From Erigeron canadensis (Eukaryota > Streptophyta > Magnoliopsida > Asterales > Asteraceae): a DNA stretch of 64,000 bases. Made by a program: the position numbers and the translations under genes. Every line of letters begins with the position of its first letter. Position 1 is the stretch's first letter. The notes under the pieces are model-generated. The model had not been told where the DNA came from, did not search any database, and saw nothing but the letters and a program-made list of their open reading frames with translations. Of the stretch, positions 1 to 8,724 are shown one piece after another. The stretch is taken from positions 39,035,688-39,099,687 of the forward strand of contig NC_057767.1 of NCBI RefSeq assembly GCF_010389155.1, given 5' to 3'.

Positions 1-807
1 TATCAATTACACATCTATGTTACGTTTCTCATATATGGCAACAGTTACTAGAATACATAAGTCTCAAGTTCTTCCTTTAACTTTTTTGATTATCTCATCA
101 GAACTTTTTGAGTATATTATCGCCTCTTTGAATTAATCTGTTAGTTAATAGTAGTAAATACTGTATATATCTTTCTCACCTGATTATAAGCTCATTTGTA
201 TAATAATGTATATTCGTACGTGTACCACCATAAAGAAATCGATCAGTACGAAATACGAATAACAAGTTTCTAATAGAAAAGAAGTTAGAGGGTATAAAAA
301 GAAAATGAAGATAGAGGAGGGATTCTTAAAATGGCAACATCATATTGCATTACATAATGAACTTGACTTATGAAGAGAATCATAAAAAAGAAAAGAAGAA
401 AAAAGTAGTATCGCTTTAGTCATTACTCTTACATGTATCTTTCATTTTTCACTTTTGTTATAATGACCTTCGATTCATTATTCACCATCATATACTACAC
501 CGAAAAACATAAGTGCAATGGTTTCTTTTTGAAATAACGAGTCATTGGTCCGTACAATGCGGCAACGATGGTGATAGTAACATGAGATACCCCTCACCGG
601 TGGTGGTGACAATATGTGGTGGTGGGGGCGGAAATGGTGGTATAAATGTAAAATTAATTGATGTTAAATGAGGTAATGTAGTTTTTTTTAAAGATTGAGA
701 GATTTAATTATGTTGTAAATTATTTCATTAAAATATTATAGGTAAATTATGTGAGAATTATTAAATTAATAAGAGTTTAGTATCTGTAAATGTAACTAAA
801 TATGAAC
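1..807. other. Intergenic, no gene seen
   Basis: AT-rich sequence with no coding region that looks like a known family on either strand. A short run rich in GGTGGT lies near 595-640. Nothing else is supportable here. Confidence 0.6.
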
Positions 808-1019
808 GAATGTCTATAGTGTGAAAAAACTAAAGTTGTGTTTATTGTATGTAATAAACTTTTGAATCATGTGCATTGTATATATTCGGGTATATGTGGC
901 AACCATATATGGTTGCCACTTGTGAGTTTTTTATTGGTTGAATACTTACAATGCACAAGATTTGAAAATTTATTATATACAATGAACACAATTTTAGTTT
1001 TTTCAAACTATAAACATTC
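808..1019. mobile_element. Foldback (long inverted repeat) MITE
   Basis: The two halves are imperfect reverse complements over about 95-100 bp each. The outer arm starts GAATGTCTATAGT and ends ACTATAAACATTC. The inner arms share a TTGTGTTYATTGTAT stretch, and the centre is the perfect palindrome GGCAACCATATATGGTTGCC near 898-917. There is no room for a loop, so a transcript would fold into a long hairpin. The small open frame inside is a by-product of the repeat, not a gene. Family is not assigned; a target duplication was not resolved. Confidence 0.7.
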
Positions 1020-1202
1020 TTATATATTTAATTACATTCATATATACTAAACCCAATTAATAAATAAAAGAGAAATATATTTTTGGTAGTTTGAAGTTGT
1101 AATTTGATATTTGGAGAAAGGGTTCCCTTTTATATAGGAGTATAGATTAAGATAAAATACTTACATGTAGTAACAATTTTTAACAATGTAAGGTACGATT
1201 AT

Positions 1203-1398
1203 CAAGGGCGATACTAAAGGGGGGGCAAGGGGGTCCAATGCCCCCTTCCAAATTTAAATTTTGTTATCTATTTTTAAATTTTTCATAAATTTTTAAAAGT
1301 TTTCTATAGGTTTTTAACATTTTGCCCCTTTTTAGATTTATTTTTCATAAGTTTTCTAAGTTTGCCCCCTTTGGAATTGTTTTCTGGTACCGCCTCTG
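1203..1398. mobile_element. Small hAT-type MITE with 8-bp target duplication
   Basis: The element is 196 bp. It starts CAAGGGCGATAC and ends GTACCGCCTCTG, whose reverse complement is CAGAGGCGGTAC, so the ends are imperfect terminal inverted repeats. It is flanked by perfect 8-bp direct repeats ACGATTAT at 1195-1202 and 1399-1406, the duplication length made by hAT transposases. The interior is AT-rich with G- and C-runs (GGGGGGGCAAGGGGG, GCCCCCTT). It has no coding capacity. Confidence 0.75.
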
Positions 1399-1464
1399 AC
1401 GATTATATTAGGGAAAAAAAACATACGAGTATTTTTTTTAAAATTTAAGCATTTATAATATTAA

Positions 1465-2215
1465 GGCTACCATTGTTCTCAATGATATTAATTTATTGAA
1501 ACTGGAACTTTTTAAACTCTAGAAATTATATAAATAAGCATCTAACAAGATGCTAGATGCAACAAGTTACAACAACGATGTCTAGAAATACAACAAGAGC
1601 ACAATCTAGACCTACTTGGAAACTTTAACTGCAAAGATTGCAAAAGGGTGGAAAAAACTTGTGTCAATCACAGATATTCAATGCATAAGAAAAAACTCCA
1701 TCAAACGAAGGTCAAGCCATCGGTTTCACTTCGTGATGGTTTTGATGCAATCTCATACAAGTTCCGAGACACCAAAACCAAAACATACTTAAACAAAAGG
1801 ACAAAAACAACCTATTCCACATCTAATCAAACCACACACAACTTGCAGCCAAAACTGGAAGTGAGCAGCAAACATTAGTCACTAAATGGACTCGAGTTCC
1901 ATTGATCCCACACCAAACAACTTTTCTTCTTCTGGCTAAGAATCAAGTGATAAGAAGTTCGTGACCGTAGAGTTAAAAACTTTCATACTGACACCTAACC
2001 AAACCACACACAACTTGCAGCCAAAACTGGAAGTGAGCAGCAAACATTAGTCACTAAATGGACTCGAGTTCCATTGATCTCACACCAAACAACTTTTCTT
2101 CTTCTGGCTAAGAATCCAGAGATAAGAAGTTCATGACCGTTGAGTTAAAAACTTTCATGCTGCTCATACGAATACCATTATACATCGCATTATTCCTGGC
2201 TTTCCAAAGATGTCA
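1465..2215 (-). mobile_element. 3-prime end of a LINE, with duplicated 3-prime UTR
   Basis: Read on the minus strand, 2215-2110 encodes a piece with the W-K-A-R-N-N-A-M pattern typical of the region just after the zf-RVT domain of plant L1-type LINEs. It ends in a stop, followed by an untranslated stretch down to about 1465. Part of the stretch is tandemly duplicated (see the separate repeat entry). The 5-prime part of the element is missing, as is usual for LINE copies. Assignment rests on the short protein match and position; I cannot give the exact ends. Confidence 0.5.
1829..2157. repeat. 172-bp tandem duplication, about 1.9 copies
   Basis: The stretch beginning ACCACACACAACTTGCAGCC near 1831 recurs at 2003 with the same order of landmarks (ACTGGAAGTGAGCAGC, GGACTCGAGTTCCATTGAT, GAGTTAAAAACTTTCAT). 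The period is 172 bp and only a few substitutions separate the copies. It lies in what appears to be the 3-prime UTR and last codons of the minus-strand LINE fragment. Confidence 0.9.
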
Positions 2216-2924
2216 CCCCCAAATAAAAAAAAAACAAGCTCTAGTCATTGACGTGTGGTATTATTAATTCGTAGTTCCAAAAATCATTTCCGAACATAAG
2301 CATGGTCTGTACATATTGCAGATTTGACGTGATCATATTTTGTGATTGATTGCACTTTTTTTTTCTTGATTAGAAAAATAAAATACGAAAATAGTCTAAT
2401 TAAATAATTATTTTAAATATATTATAAACTTTTAAGTTGTTTTGAGTTTTCAAAAAATAAATAGGCATTGTAAAACCGCAAGGAGGCTTGCATTTGTAGG
2501 AAAAATCACATGCACTCCTTGCGCGCAAATGCCAAGCACTCCTTGTGAATCCCAAGCAATGATCACAAGATGTGCTTGCGATTTGCATCCAGAAATGGCA
2601 CATTTCTTTGTATTTCTAGGTTACTTGTAACATTTGCTTTTCTTTTTTGTGACAAATATTCAAATTGACAAACATTTAAGTTGGCTTTATGAAGAATTTG
2701 ACACATATATATTGGATTACTGGCTTTACAACTTTTTTTTTCCCGACACTTGCTAGGAACATGTAACATTATTCTAAATTGCATGTAATGATAGTATGTA
2801 TGTGTTAGTAAAAAAAAAACCTTTTAATTGTAAGAATTTTAATTTGCATACTTATATATTTTAAAAAAGTTTGAGTTCATTAAATGTATAATAATTAATA
2901 TCTATGAACAAATCTCGTATGTAA
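2216..2924. other. Intergenic, no gene seen
   Basis: AT-rich DNA with several short overlapping open frames on both strands, none with recognisable domains. Homopolymer A/T runs are common. Confidence 0.5.
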
Positions 2925-3095
2925 GTAATCTCCGGAAGAAGTGTATCAGTTTCAAGAAATTCTCTCCAACGTTCACAACCTTACACTTACAACTGCAAAT
3001 GACTCATGGAAATGTTCTTTCAACCCATCTGGTTCGTTCTCTGTCAAATCAATGAAGGAACTTCTCAATAGCACCACGTATGGTCCCAAGTGGTG
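2925..3095 (+). pseudogene. LINE coding fragment, left part (split by copia insertion)
   Basis: This stretch is open in the plus frame that ends in codons for P-K-W and shows the motif W-K-C-S-F-N-P-S-G-S-F-S-V-K-S, typical of the segment just before the zf-RVT domain in plant LINE polyproteins. An in-frame stop lies at 2926, so the fragment is truncated at its left. Its reading frame continues exactly on the other side of the copia element at 8036 once the 5-bp target duplication is counted once. It is part of a reverse-transcriptase polyprotein that is no longer functional. Confidence 0.75.
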
Positions 3096-3390
3096 TGTTG
3101 GGTAGAATAAGAAGCAAGAACAAATTGCAAACAAGATATAGTCGAATGATTCTGTATTATTTAAGCCAAATGCTTCAATAGTATGAAAGTACATAAATTT
3201 CGACAAGTGATTGATTGATTGAAAAATGAAAAACAACTACTAACTTTATAATAGAAAAACTCAACAAACTAATACTGAAAAGCTGCATAAATCTCAGTCT
3301 TCAACAACGTGCATATACCCGTTATTTTATTCCCAAATAATCGGTCAAAGTATTTCCACATATTTTGAGTAATACCCACGTCAACCTACA
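3096..3390 (-). repeat. 3-prime LTR of the copia element
   Basis: 295 bp. On the minus strand it starts TGTAGGTTGACG and ends CTACCCAACA, the TG...CA borders of an LTR. Compared with the other LTR I count four substitutions (positions near 3114, 3167, 3189 and 3294). The last codons and stop of pol (3381-3383) lie inside its first ten bases. Confidence 0.95.
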
Positions 3391-4901
3391 TACTCCCCTT
3401 GAGGTGGGTATTCACCATCATCACATTCATACAGCCCGACCAGGTTCTTCATTTCCACAAATTTGACTCTACCCAAAGGTTTTGTGAGTATATCAGCCCG
3501 CTGTTGCTTCCCACTCACGTGCTCAACTTCTATCAATCCTTGTTCAACACATTCTCTAATGAAATGATACTTAGTATCAATATGCTTACTACGACCATGA
3601 AACACAGGGTTCTTCATTAAAGAAATCGCTGCTTCATTGTCCACCAAAAGCTTCACACACTGTGGATTCGACCCTGTAATTTCACTAACGAGATTCCTTA
3701 GCCACAACGCTTGACAGACGGCTGCAGTTGCAACCATATATTCTGCTTCGCAGGAGGATAGAACAATTGTTCTTTGTTTTTGTGATGACCATGTAACGAC
3801 ATTTCCAGATAAATAGAAGATAGTGCCCGTGGTGCCCTTTCTTCCTTCCTTATCATCCCCATAACTGCTGTCATAGTAGACTTGTAGTTTCCAATCTCCA
3901 CCTGCTTTGTACTTCAACCCAACATGTAAAGAACCCTTCAAGTATCTTAATATGTGTTTGACTGCTGCCTGGTGACTTTCCTTTGGGTTTTCCATAAAAC
4001 GACTCACCACTCCCACAGAGTAACATAAGTCAGGACGTGTATGTAACAAGTACCTGAGACTTCCAATGACCCACCTGTATTGAGTCGGGTCCACACTAGT
4101 CCCAACTTCATCCTTAGTCAGCTGTATTTTGTTTTCCATAGGGAACTGAGTAGAGTTACAATGCTCCATTTGTGTCAACTTCATTATTTTCTTTGCATAC
4201 CCGGTTTGCTTTAAGGTGATGCCTGTTGGATCTTGCTTGACTTCTATGCCCAAATAGTAAGAAAGCAAGCCAAGATCACTCATGTCAAAACACTTCTTCA
4301 TTTTCTCCTTGAAACAAAAAATGTCTTTCTCCCTTGAACCTGTTATAATAAGATCATCTACATATGCACCCAAGACTAGCAAAAACTCACCTCTCCTGAT
4401 CGTGTAGACTGCAGGTTCATGGGTGCACTTGGTGAACCCGAGTTCTTTTAGTGTCTTATCCAGCTTAAAATTCCACATTCTTGGAGCTTGCTTCAAACCG
4501 TATAGCGCTTTATGCAAACGATACACATGATCCTCCTTGCCCTTTATCTCAAATCCTTTTGGTTGTGAGACATAGACCTCCTCCTCAAGATCACCATTTA
4601 GAAAAGCCGTCTTAACATCAAGATGGTGGACTTGCCAACCCTTTGATGCTGCCAATGCAAGGATAACTCTAACACTTTCAATACGTGCTACCGGAGCAAA
4701 AACATCCTCATAATCAACTCCATGTATCTGTACATAACCCTTCGCCACTAATCGTGCCTTATGCTTAGTCACGTTCCCCTTCTCATCTTTCTTTAGCTTG
4801 AAAATCCACTTCAACCCAATTACCGTTCGGTTTCGAGGTAACTGAGTTAAAGTCCATGTACGATTTTTTTCAATCGACTCTAGCTCAGACTTAATTGCCA
4901 T
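3381..4901 (-). pseudogene. copia pol, reverse transcriptase and RNase H part
   Basis: Open for 506 codons after the TAG at 4905-4907, in the same frame as the upstream part. It carries the copia reverse transcriptase (RVT_2) at about residues 15-260. Landmarks are A-R-L-V-A-K-G, the V-K-T-A-F-L-N-G segment and the catalytic YVDD box near residue 180. A copia RNase H follows (about 345-480; S-S-C-E-A-E-Y and V-D-N-E-A-A motifs), ending in an A-D-I-L-T-K-P motif. Both domains look complete. The stop falls just inside the 3-prime LTR. Because translation from gag would end earlier, this part is not expected to be made from this copy. A separate start at the first ATG is not expected for a copia element. 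Confidence 0.9.
3391..3400 (-). promoter_or_regulatory. Polypurine tract of the copia element
   Basis: On the minus strand the bases AAGGGGAGTA sit directly before the 3-prime LTR, the usual place and composition for the plus-strand primer. The tract is still inside the pol reading frame, so it is coding as well. Confidence 0.8.
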
Positions 4902-4904
4902 TAC

Positions 4905-6833
4905 CTAGCTTGTATGCGTGGCTGCTTCTTTAAATGAGGCTGGTTCTCCCTCCATCAAGAGTAACTCTTCACGCATGTACATCTCCTTAACTTGTTCTTC
5001 AGTCATCTTTGGAGCTTTTGCATTTATATCACTTAGTAGTCGGGTCCCTTTTACTGGAGTGTCATCAAAAAATGCAATATTACTTGAGCTTTTGTCTGGA
5101 GCACTTGTACAAGTGGTTGATAAAGATGTTTCACTTTGAGGTGTACCTGTGTAACTATTAAACACATGAAATGTTTTATTAGTAGAACTTTGAGGTGTAA
5201 GTATTCCGCTTGCATCAGAATTTCCAATTTCTTTTTCCATGTGAGTACTTTTCCCATCACCACAATTTATGGGATAAGAATTTCCCATAAAAATATACTG
5301 ACTCATGCATGTGCTTGTACCATCTATTTCTTGTTCCACTTTCCAATCCCATGACTTGAATTCATCAAATAAAACATCACGTGACACCTCCAACTTTTTC
5401 TCTATTGGGTCATAGAGTCTATAAGCTTTGCTTCCTGGTTCCATCCCAATATAAATCATGCGATGACTTCTATCTTCTAACTTGCTTAAATAACCCTTCA
5501 CGTTTTTTACATAAGCCATGCAACCAAATATTCTCAAATACTTGAGATTTGGTTTTCTCTTCTTCCAAGCCTCAAAAGGAGTCATGCTCTTAACTGCTTT
5601 TGTGGGTATTCTATTCAACAAGAAGACTGCATGTCGTACAGCCTCCCCCCACAACGATTCAGGTACATTCATCGAGTTTAAAAGTGACCGGGTTGTGTTC
5701 ATGACAGTTCGATTTCTACGCTCTACAACCCCATTTTGTTGTGGGGTGTAGGGTGCAGTTGTTTGTCTCCTTATACCTTCATTCCTACAATACTCATTAA
5801 ACAAGTTTGAATTAAACTCGCCTCCCCGATCAGTTCTTAAAGCCTTAACCTTGTATCTACCTTTACTCTCAACTTGAGCTTTAAATGCTTTAAAGTTTGC
5901 TAAGGCAGCGTCCTTACTCTTAAGCAAATAAACCCACATATAACGACTATAATCATCAACTATTAACAAAAAATAGCGATTACCACCCAAAGATATAAGT
6001 GTGATTGGCCCACACAAGTCCGCATGAACTAATTCTAAAGGCTTTGAGGCTCTCCATTCTGCCTCATAAGGAAAACTCTGTCGGGTTTGTTTTGCTATCA
6101 TACACCCTTCACACACTTGCTTGGGGTGTTGTATGTATGGTAACCCAATTACATATTTCTTTCTAGCCATTAATTCTAGGCCATGAAAGTTTGTATGCCC
6201 CAGGCGAGCATGCCATGTCCATGCATCTTCACCAACTTTGGTCATTAAGCATGTGGGTGGTACAGGCTTCAAAGGATGTTTATAAAGTCTATTGGCAGAC
6301 CTTTCAACTTTCAATACTAACCTCTTTTTATCATCATATAATCTTAAAGACTCATTATGCATGTGCACATCATAACCCACTTCTGTTAATTGACCAAGAC
6401 TCAAAATATTTGTAGTGAGAGCAGGAATATAAAATACCTCATGAATCATGACCTGGTCTCCATTCTTGCAATGAAACAAGAGAGTACCTTTGCCTTTGAT
6501 GTCGACTTTTGATCCATCTCCGAATTGAACCTTTCCCGATACATTCTCGTCCAATTCTGCAAAGACTTCTTTCAATTCAGTCATATGATTGCTTGCTCCA
6601 TTGTCGAGGTACCACATGTTCTTTCTTGAATCATTCCAATTACCATACGATTCTGGGAAAACTTTATCTTCATTCAGCAAAACCATTGAATCAGGTTCCT
6701 CTCCACATACGGCCAGCATCAATGTGGGTTCATCTTCTTCCTCCTTAGTAAGATGAACTTCCTGATTTTGCTTCTTATCTTGTCTGCACTCGGTGGCGTA
6801 GTGACCAAAGCCTTGACAATTATAACACTTCAC
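4905..6833 (-). pseudogene. copia pol, zinc knuckle, protease and integrase part
   Basis: Open for about 642 codons between the TGA at 6846-6848 and the TAG at 4905-4907. In order it shows a CCHC zinc knuckle (C-Y-N-C...H...C), a protease with the L-D-N-G-A-S-N-H-M motif (D-N-G-A replacing the more general D-S/T-G, a variant I know from other copia elements), a GAG-pre-integrase HHCC zinc finger (H-A-R-L-G-H...C-E-G-C), and an integrase core. The core has the expected acidic residues: D in the A-D-L-C-G-P segment, D in the R-T-D-R-G-G-E-F segment, and E in the N-G-V-V-E-R-R-N segment. The first codon shown is GTG, only because a stop precedes it; this is an internal part of a polyprotein, not a separate gene. 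Confidence 0.9.
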
Positions 6834-6968
6834 ATTGCGTTTATCTCATGGCTTGTTATTTCCTCCACCATACTCATTAGGTGGGTTACCACCCCCGCGG
6901 TTGCCCCTTCCTCGAAAGGAGCCTCTTCCCCTTGTTCCATTTCTACCCCCACGATTATAACTCGAGCT

Positions 6969-7664
6969 TCAACCATGAGACCCACCAGGCTTGTTGTATG
7001 CTTTGTCACCATTTTTATCATCTGTTTTGGTGAACAACAAGGCTGAATCAGATGTACCAATCCCCTGTCGAAGCTTCAAACGGTCTTCATATGCCTTCAA
7101 TCTTCCTATCACTTCATCGAAAGTGACCTCCTCCATTTTAATAAATTGTTCCGCACCAGCCACCATAGGAATGAATTTATTAGACACCGTATCGAACAAT
7201 TTTCGCACCAACTCCTCATCGTCCAAAACCTCACCAACAAGTTTATACTTTGATATCATAGCCGACAACCTTCCACTATACTCATCAATAGTTTCCCCGT
7301 CTCGCATACGGAGTGCTTCAAACTCACTTTTGTACGTATGTAGGCGAGCCTTTTGCACACGTTCGACTCCCACATAACGTGTTTTCAACGACTCCCAAAC
7401 CTCCTTTGCGGTTTTCTTCTTTGCCACTTGCAATAGAATTTCTTCGGGGATCGCTTGAAAAATAAATGCACGTGCTGTCTTGCTCTTCTTCACATCAATG
7501 ACAACATCTTCCTCGGACTCTATCATCTCCCAGAGCCCCTGTGCATCTAATATTGCTTCCATTTTGATGGACCAAGTTGTGTAGTTTGTAGCTGTGAGAA
7601 TTGGAACTTGGAAGGGTAAGGTGCTTTCTTTTGGTGGATTTGAAGAGCTTGTGATTAGAGACAT
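6969..7664 (-). pseudogene. copia gag (5-prime part of gag-pol)
   Basis: 231 codons from ATG at 7664 to an in-frame TGA at 6969-6971. The N-terminal region resembles copia capsid (DUF4219, then UBN2/Retrotran_gag; N-Y-T-T-W and K-E-V-W-E-S-L motifs). It stops in the basic, Gly/Arg-rich stretch just before the zinc knuckle, which continues open in the same frame after the stop. The capsid itself looks intact, so this copy might still supply a truncated Gag. The start is 76 bases after the 5-prime LTR, as expected. Confidence 0.9.
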
Positions 7665-7722
7665 GGTGTTAAATTTTGGATATTTTTGGCATGTAACAAT
7701 GGTAGAGGAAAGGAAAAAAACC

Positions 7723-7740
7723 TTGCTCTAGATACCAAAA
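7723..7740 (-). promoter_or_regulatory. Primer-binding site of the copia element
   Basis: Immediately after the 5-prime LTR the minus strand reads TTTTGGTATCTAGAGCAAGG (7721-7740). The TGGTATC...AGAGC part matches the 3-prime end of plant initiator Met-tRNA with one extra base, the usual copia primer. Confidence 0.75.
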
Positions 7741-8035
7741 TGTTGGGTAGAATAAGAAACAAGAACAAATTGCAAACAAGATATAGTCGAATGATTCTGT
7801 ATTATTTAAGCTAAATGCTTCAATAGTATGAAAGTACAGAAATTTCGACAAGTGATTGATTGATTGAAAAATGAAAAACAACTACTAACTTTATAATAGA
7901 AAAACTCAACAAACTAATACTGAAAAGCTGCATAAATCTCGGTCTTCAACAACGTGCATATACCCGTTATTTTATTCCCAAATAATCGGTCAAAGTATTT
8001 CCACATATTTTGAGTAATACCCACGTCAACCTACA
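7741..8035 (-). repeat. 5-prime LTR of the copia element
   Basis: 295 bp, same length and borders as the other LTR and differing at four sites by eye. It is followed by the TGGTG target duplicate at 8036-8040. It would hold the promoter of the element; a TATA-like motif was not pinned down. Confidence 0.95.
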
Positions 8036-8645
8036 TGGTGGCCTTTCCCATGGAACAAATTGGCACCGCTAAAGGCAAACATCTTAAGCTGGATACTTGA
8101 GATGAATCGACTTCCGACAACCGATATTCTTTTACAGAGAAATATCACCCCATCGTCCACAATTTGTCCAAATTGCAACTCACATCGAGCATCGGCCCAA
8201 CATTTATTCCTGGACTGTGAATTTGCAGATGAACTATGGACTTTCATTCTCTCATGGTGCGGAATCCCGATAACAAAGCCCACACATGCTAGAACTCTTT
8301 TTGAACAACACAAAGACCCCTCAATTGAACCCAAGAAGTTGAAATATTTTAATGTTGTAGTCCTATCTTACATCTGGACTATTTGGAAGACCCATAACGA
8401 CAAGATCTTTACAAATAAGAGATCCTCTATCCGATATGCCATCAAAGAAATCAAGTCTACAAGCTTTCTTTGGGTGTCAAATAGAGCAAGTTCATCATGA
8501 ATTGAATGGAAAAATTGGTCAAAGTTCAATATATGTAATCTCTGAATTCTTCTTTGTTTCTATTCTTGTATGCTTACTAGCTACTTGCTAGTCTAGCTCT
8601 CTTCTATGATGAATAAAATCGATGTTAATAAAAGAAATAAAAAAA
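8036..8645 (+). pseudogene. LINE coding fragment, right part (zf-RVT) and 3-prime end
   Basis: From the target site the frame continues with the zf-RVT domain of a plant L1-type LINE. It begins W-W-P-F-P-W-N-K and P-L-K-A-N-I-L-S-W, followed by the zinc-binding C-P-N-C...H-L-F-L-D-C pattern and the I-W-T-I-W-K-T-H-N segment. The frame ends at TGA near 8498-8500. A 3-prime untranslated stretch follows, ending near 8645 in AATAAAATCGATGTTAATAA and an A-rich tail. The reverse transcriptase and endonuclease parts are absent from the window, so this is a 5-prime truncated LINE that later received the copia element. Confidence 0.8.
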
Positions 8646-8724
8646 TTAACATTTACTATAGAAATAATGGAATTATGGGAAACTGTAATTATTATCTTCG
8701 CTAGTTTAAAAAAATTAATTTTAA

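Larger units (their letters stand above)
3091..8040 (-). mobile_element. Ty1/copia LTR retrotransposon, nearly complete, with TSD
   Basis: A 4.94-kb element (3096-8035) read on the minus strand. It has two 295-bp LTRs and a 5-bp target duplication TGGTG at 3091-3095 and 8036-8040. A tRNA-iMet-like primer-binding site lies beside the 5-prime LTR and a purine tract beside the 3-prime LTR. The order gag, zinc knuckle, protease, integrase, reverse transcriptase, RNase H is the copia order. The two LTRs differ at four positions by eye, so insertion is recent on an evolutionary scale. The single gag-pol frame is broken by three in-frame stops (TGA 6969-6971, TGA 6846-6848, TAG 4905-4907), with no frameshift seen, so this copy should be non-autonomous. 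Lineage within Copia not assigned. Confidence 0.95.

Noticed and set aside
838..1050. Small plus-strand frame of 70 codons
   Set aside because: It lies in the foldback element and has no family features.
2400..2784. Overlapping short frames on both strands
   Set aside because: No domain, no conservation cue, and AT-rich flanks without gene structure.
3381..4901. Treating the reverse transcriptase part as an independent gene
   Set aside because: It is the same frame as the upstream pol after one stop codon, as expected for a single copia polyprotein.
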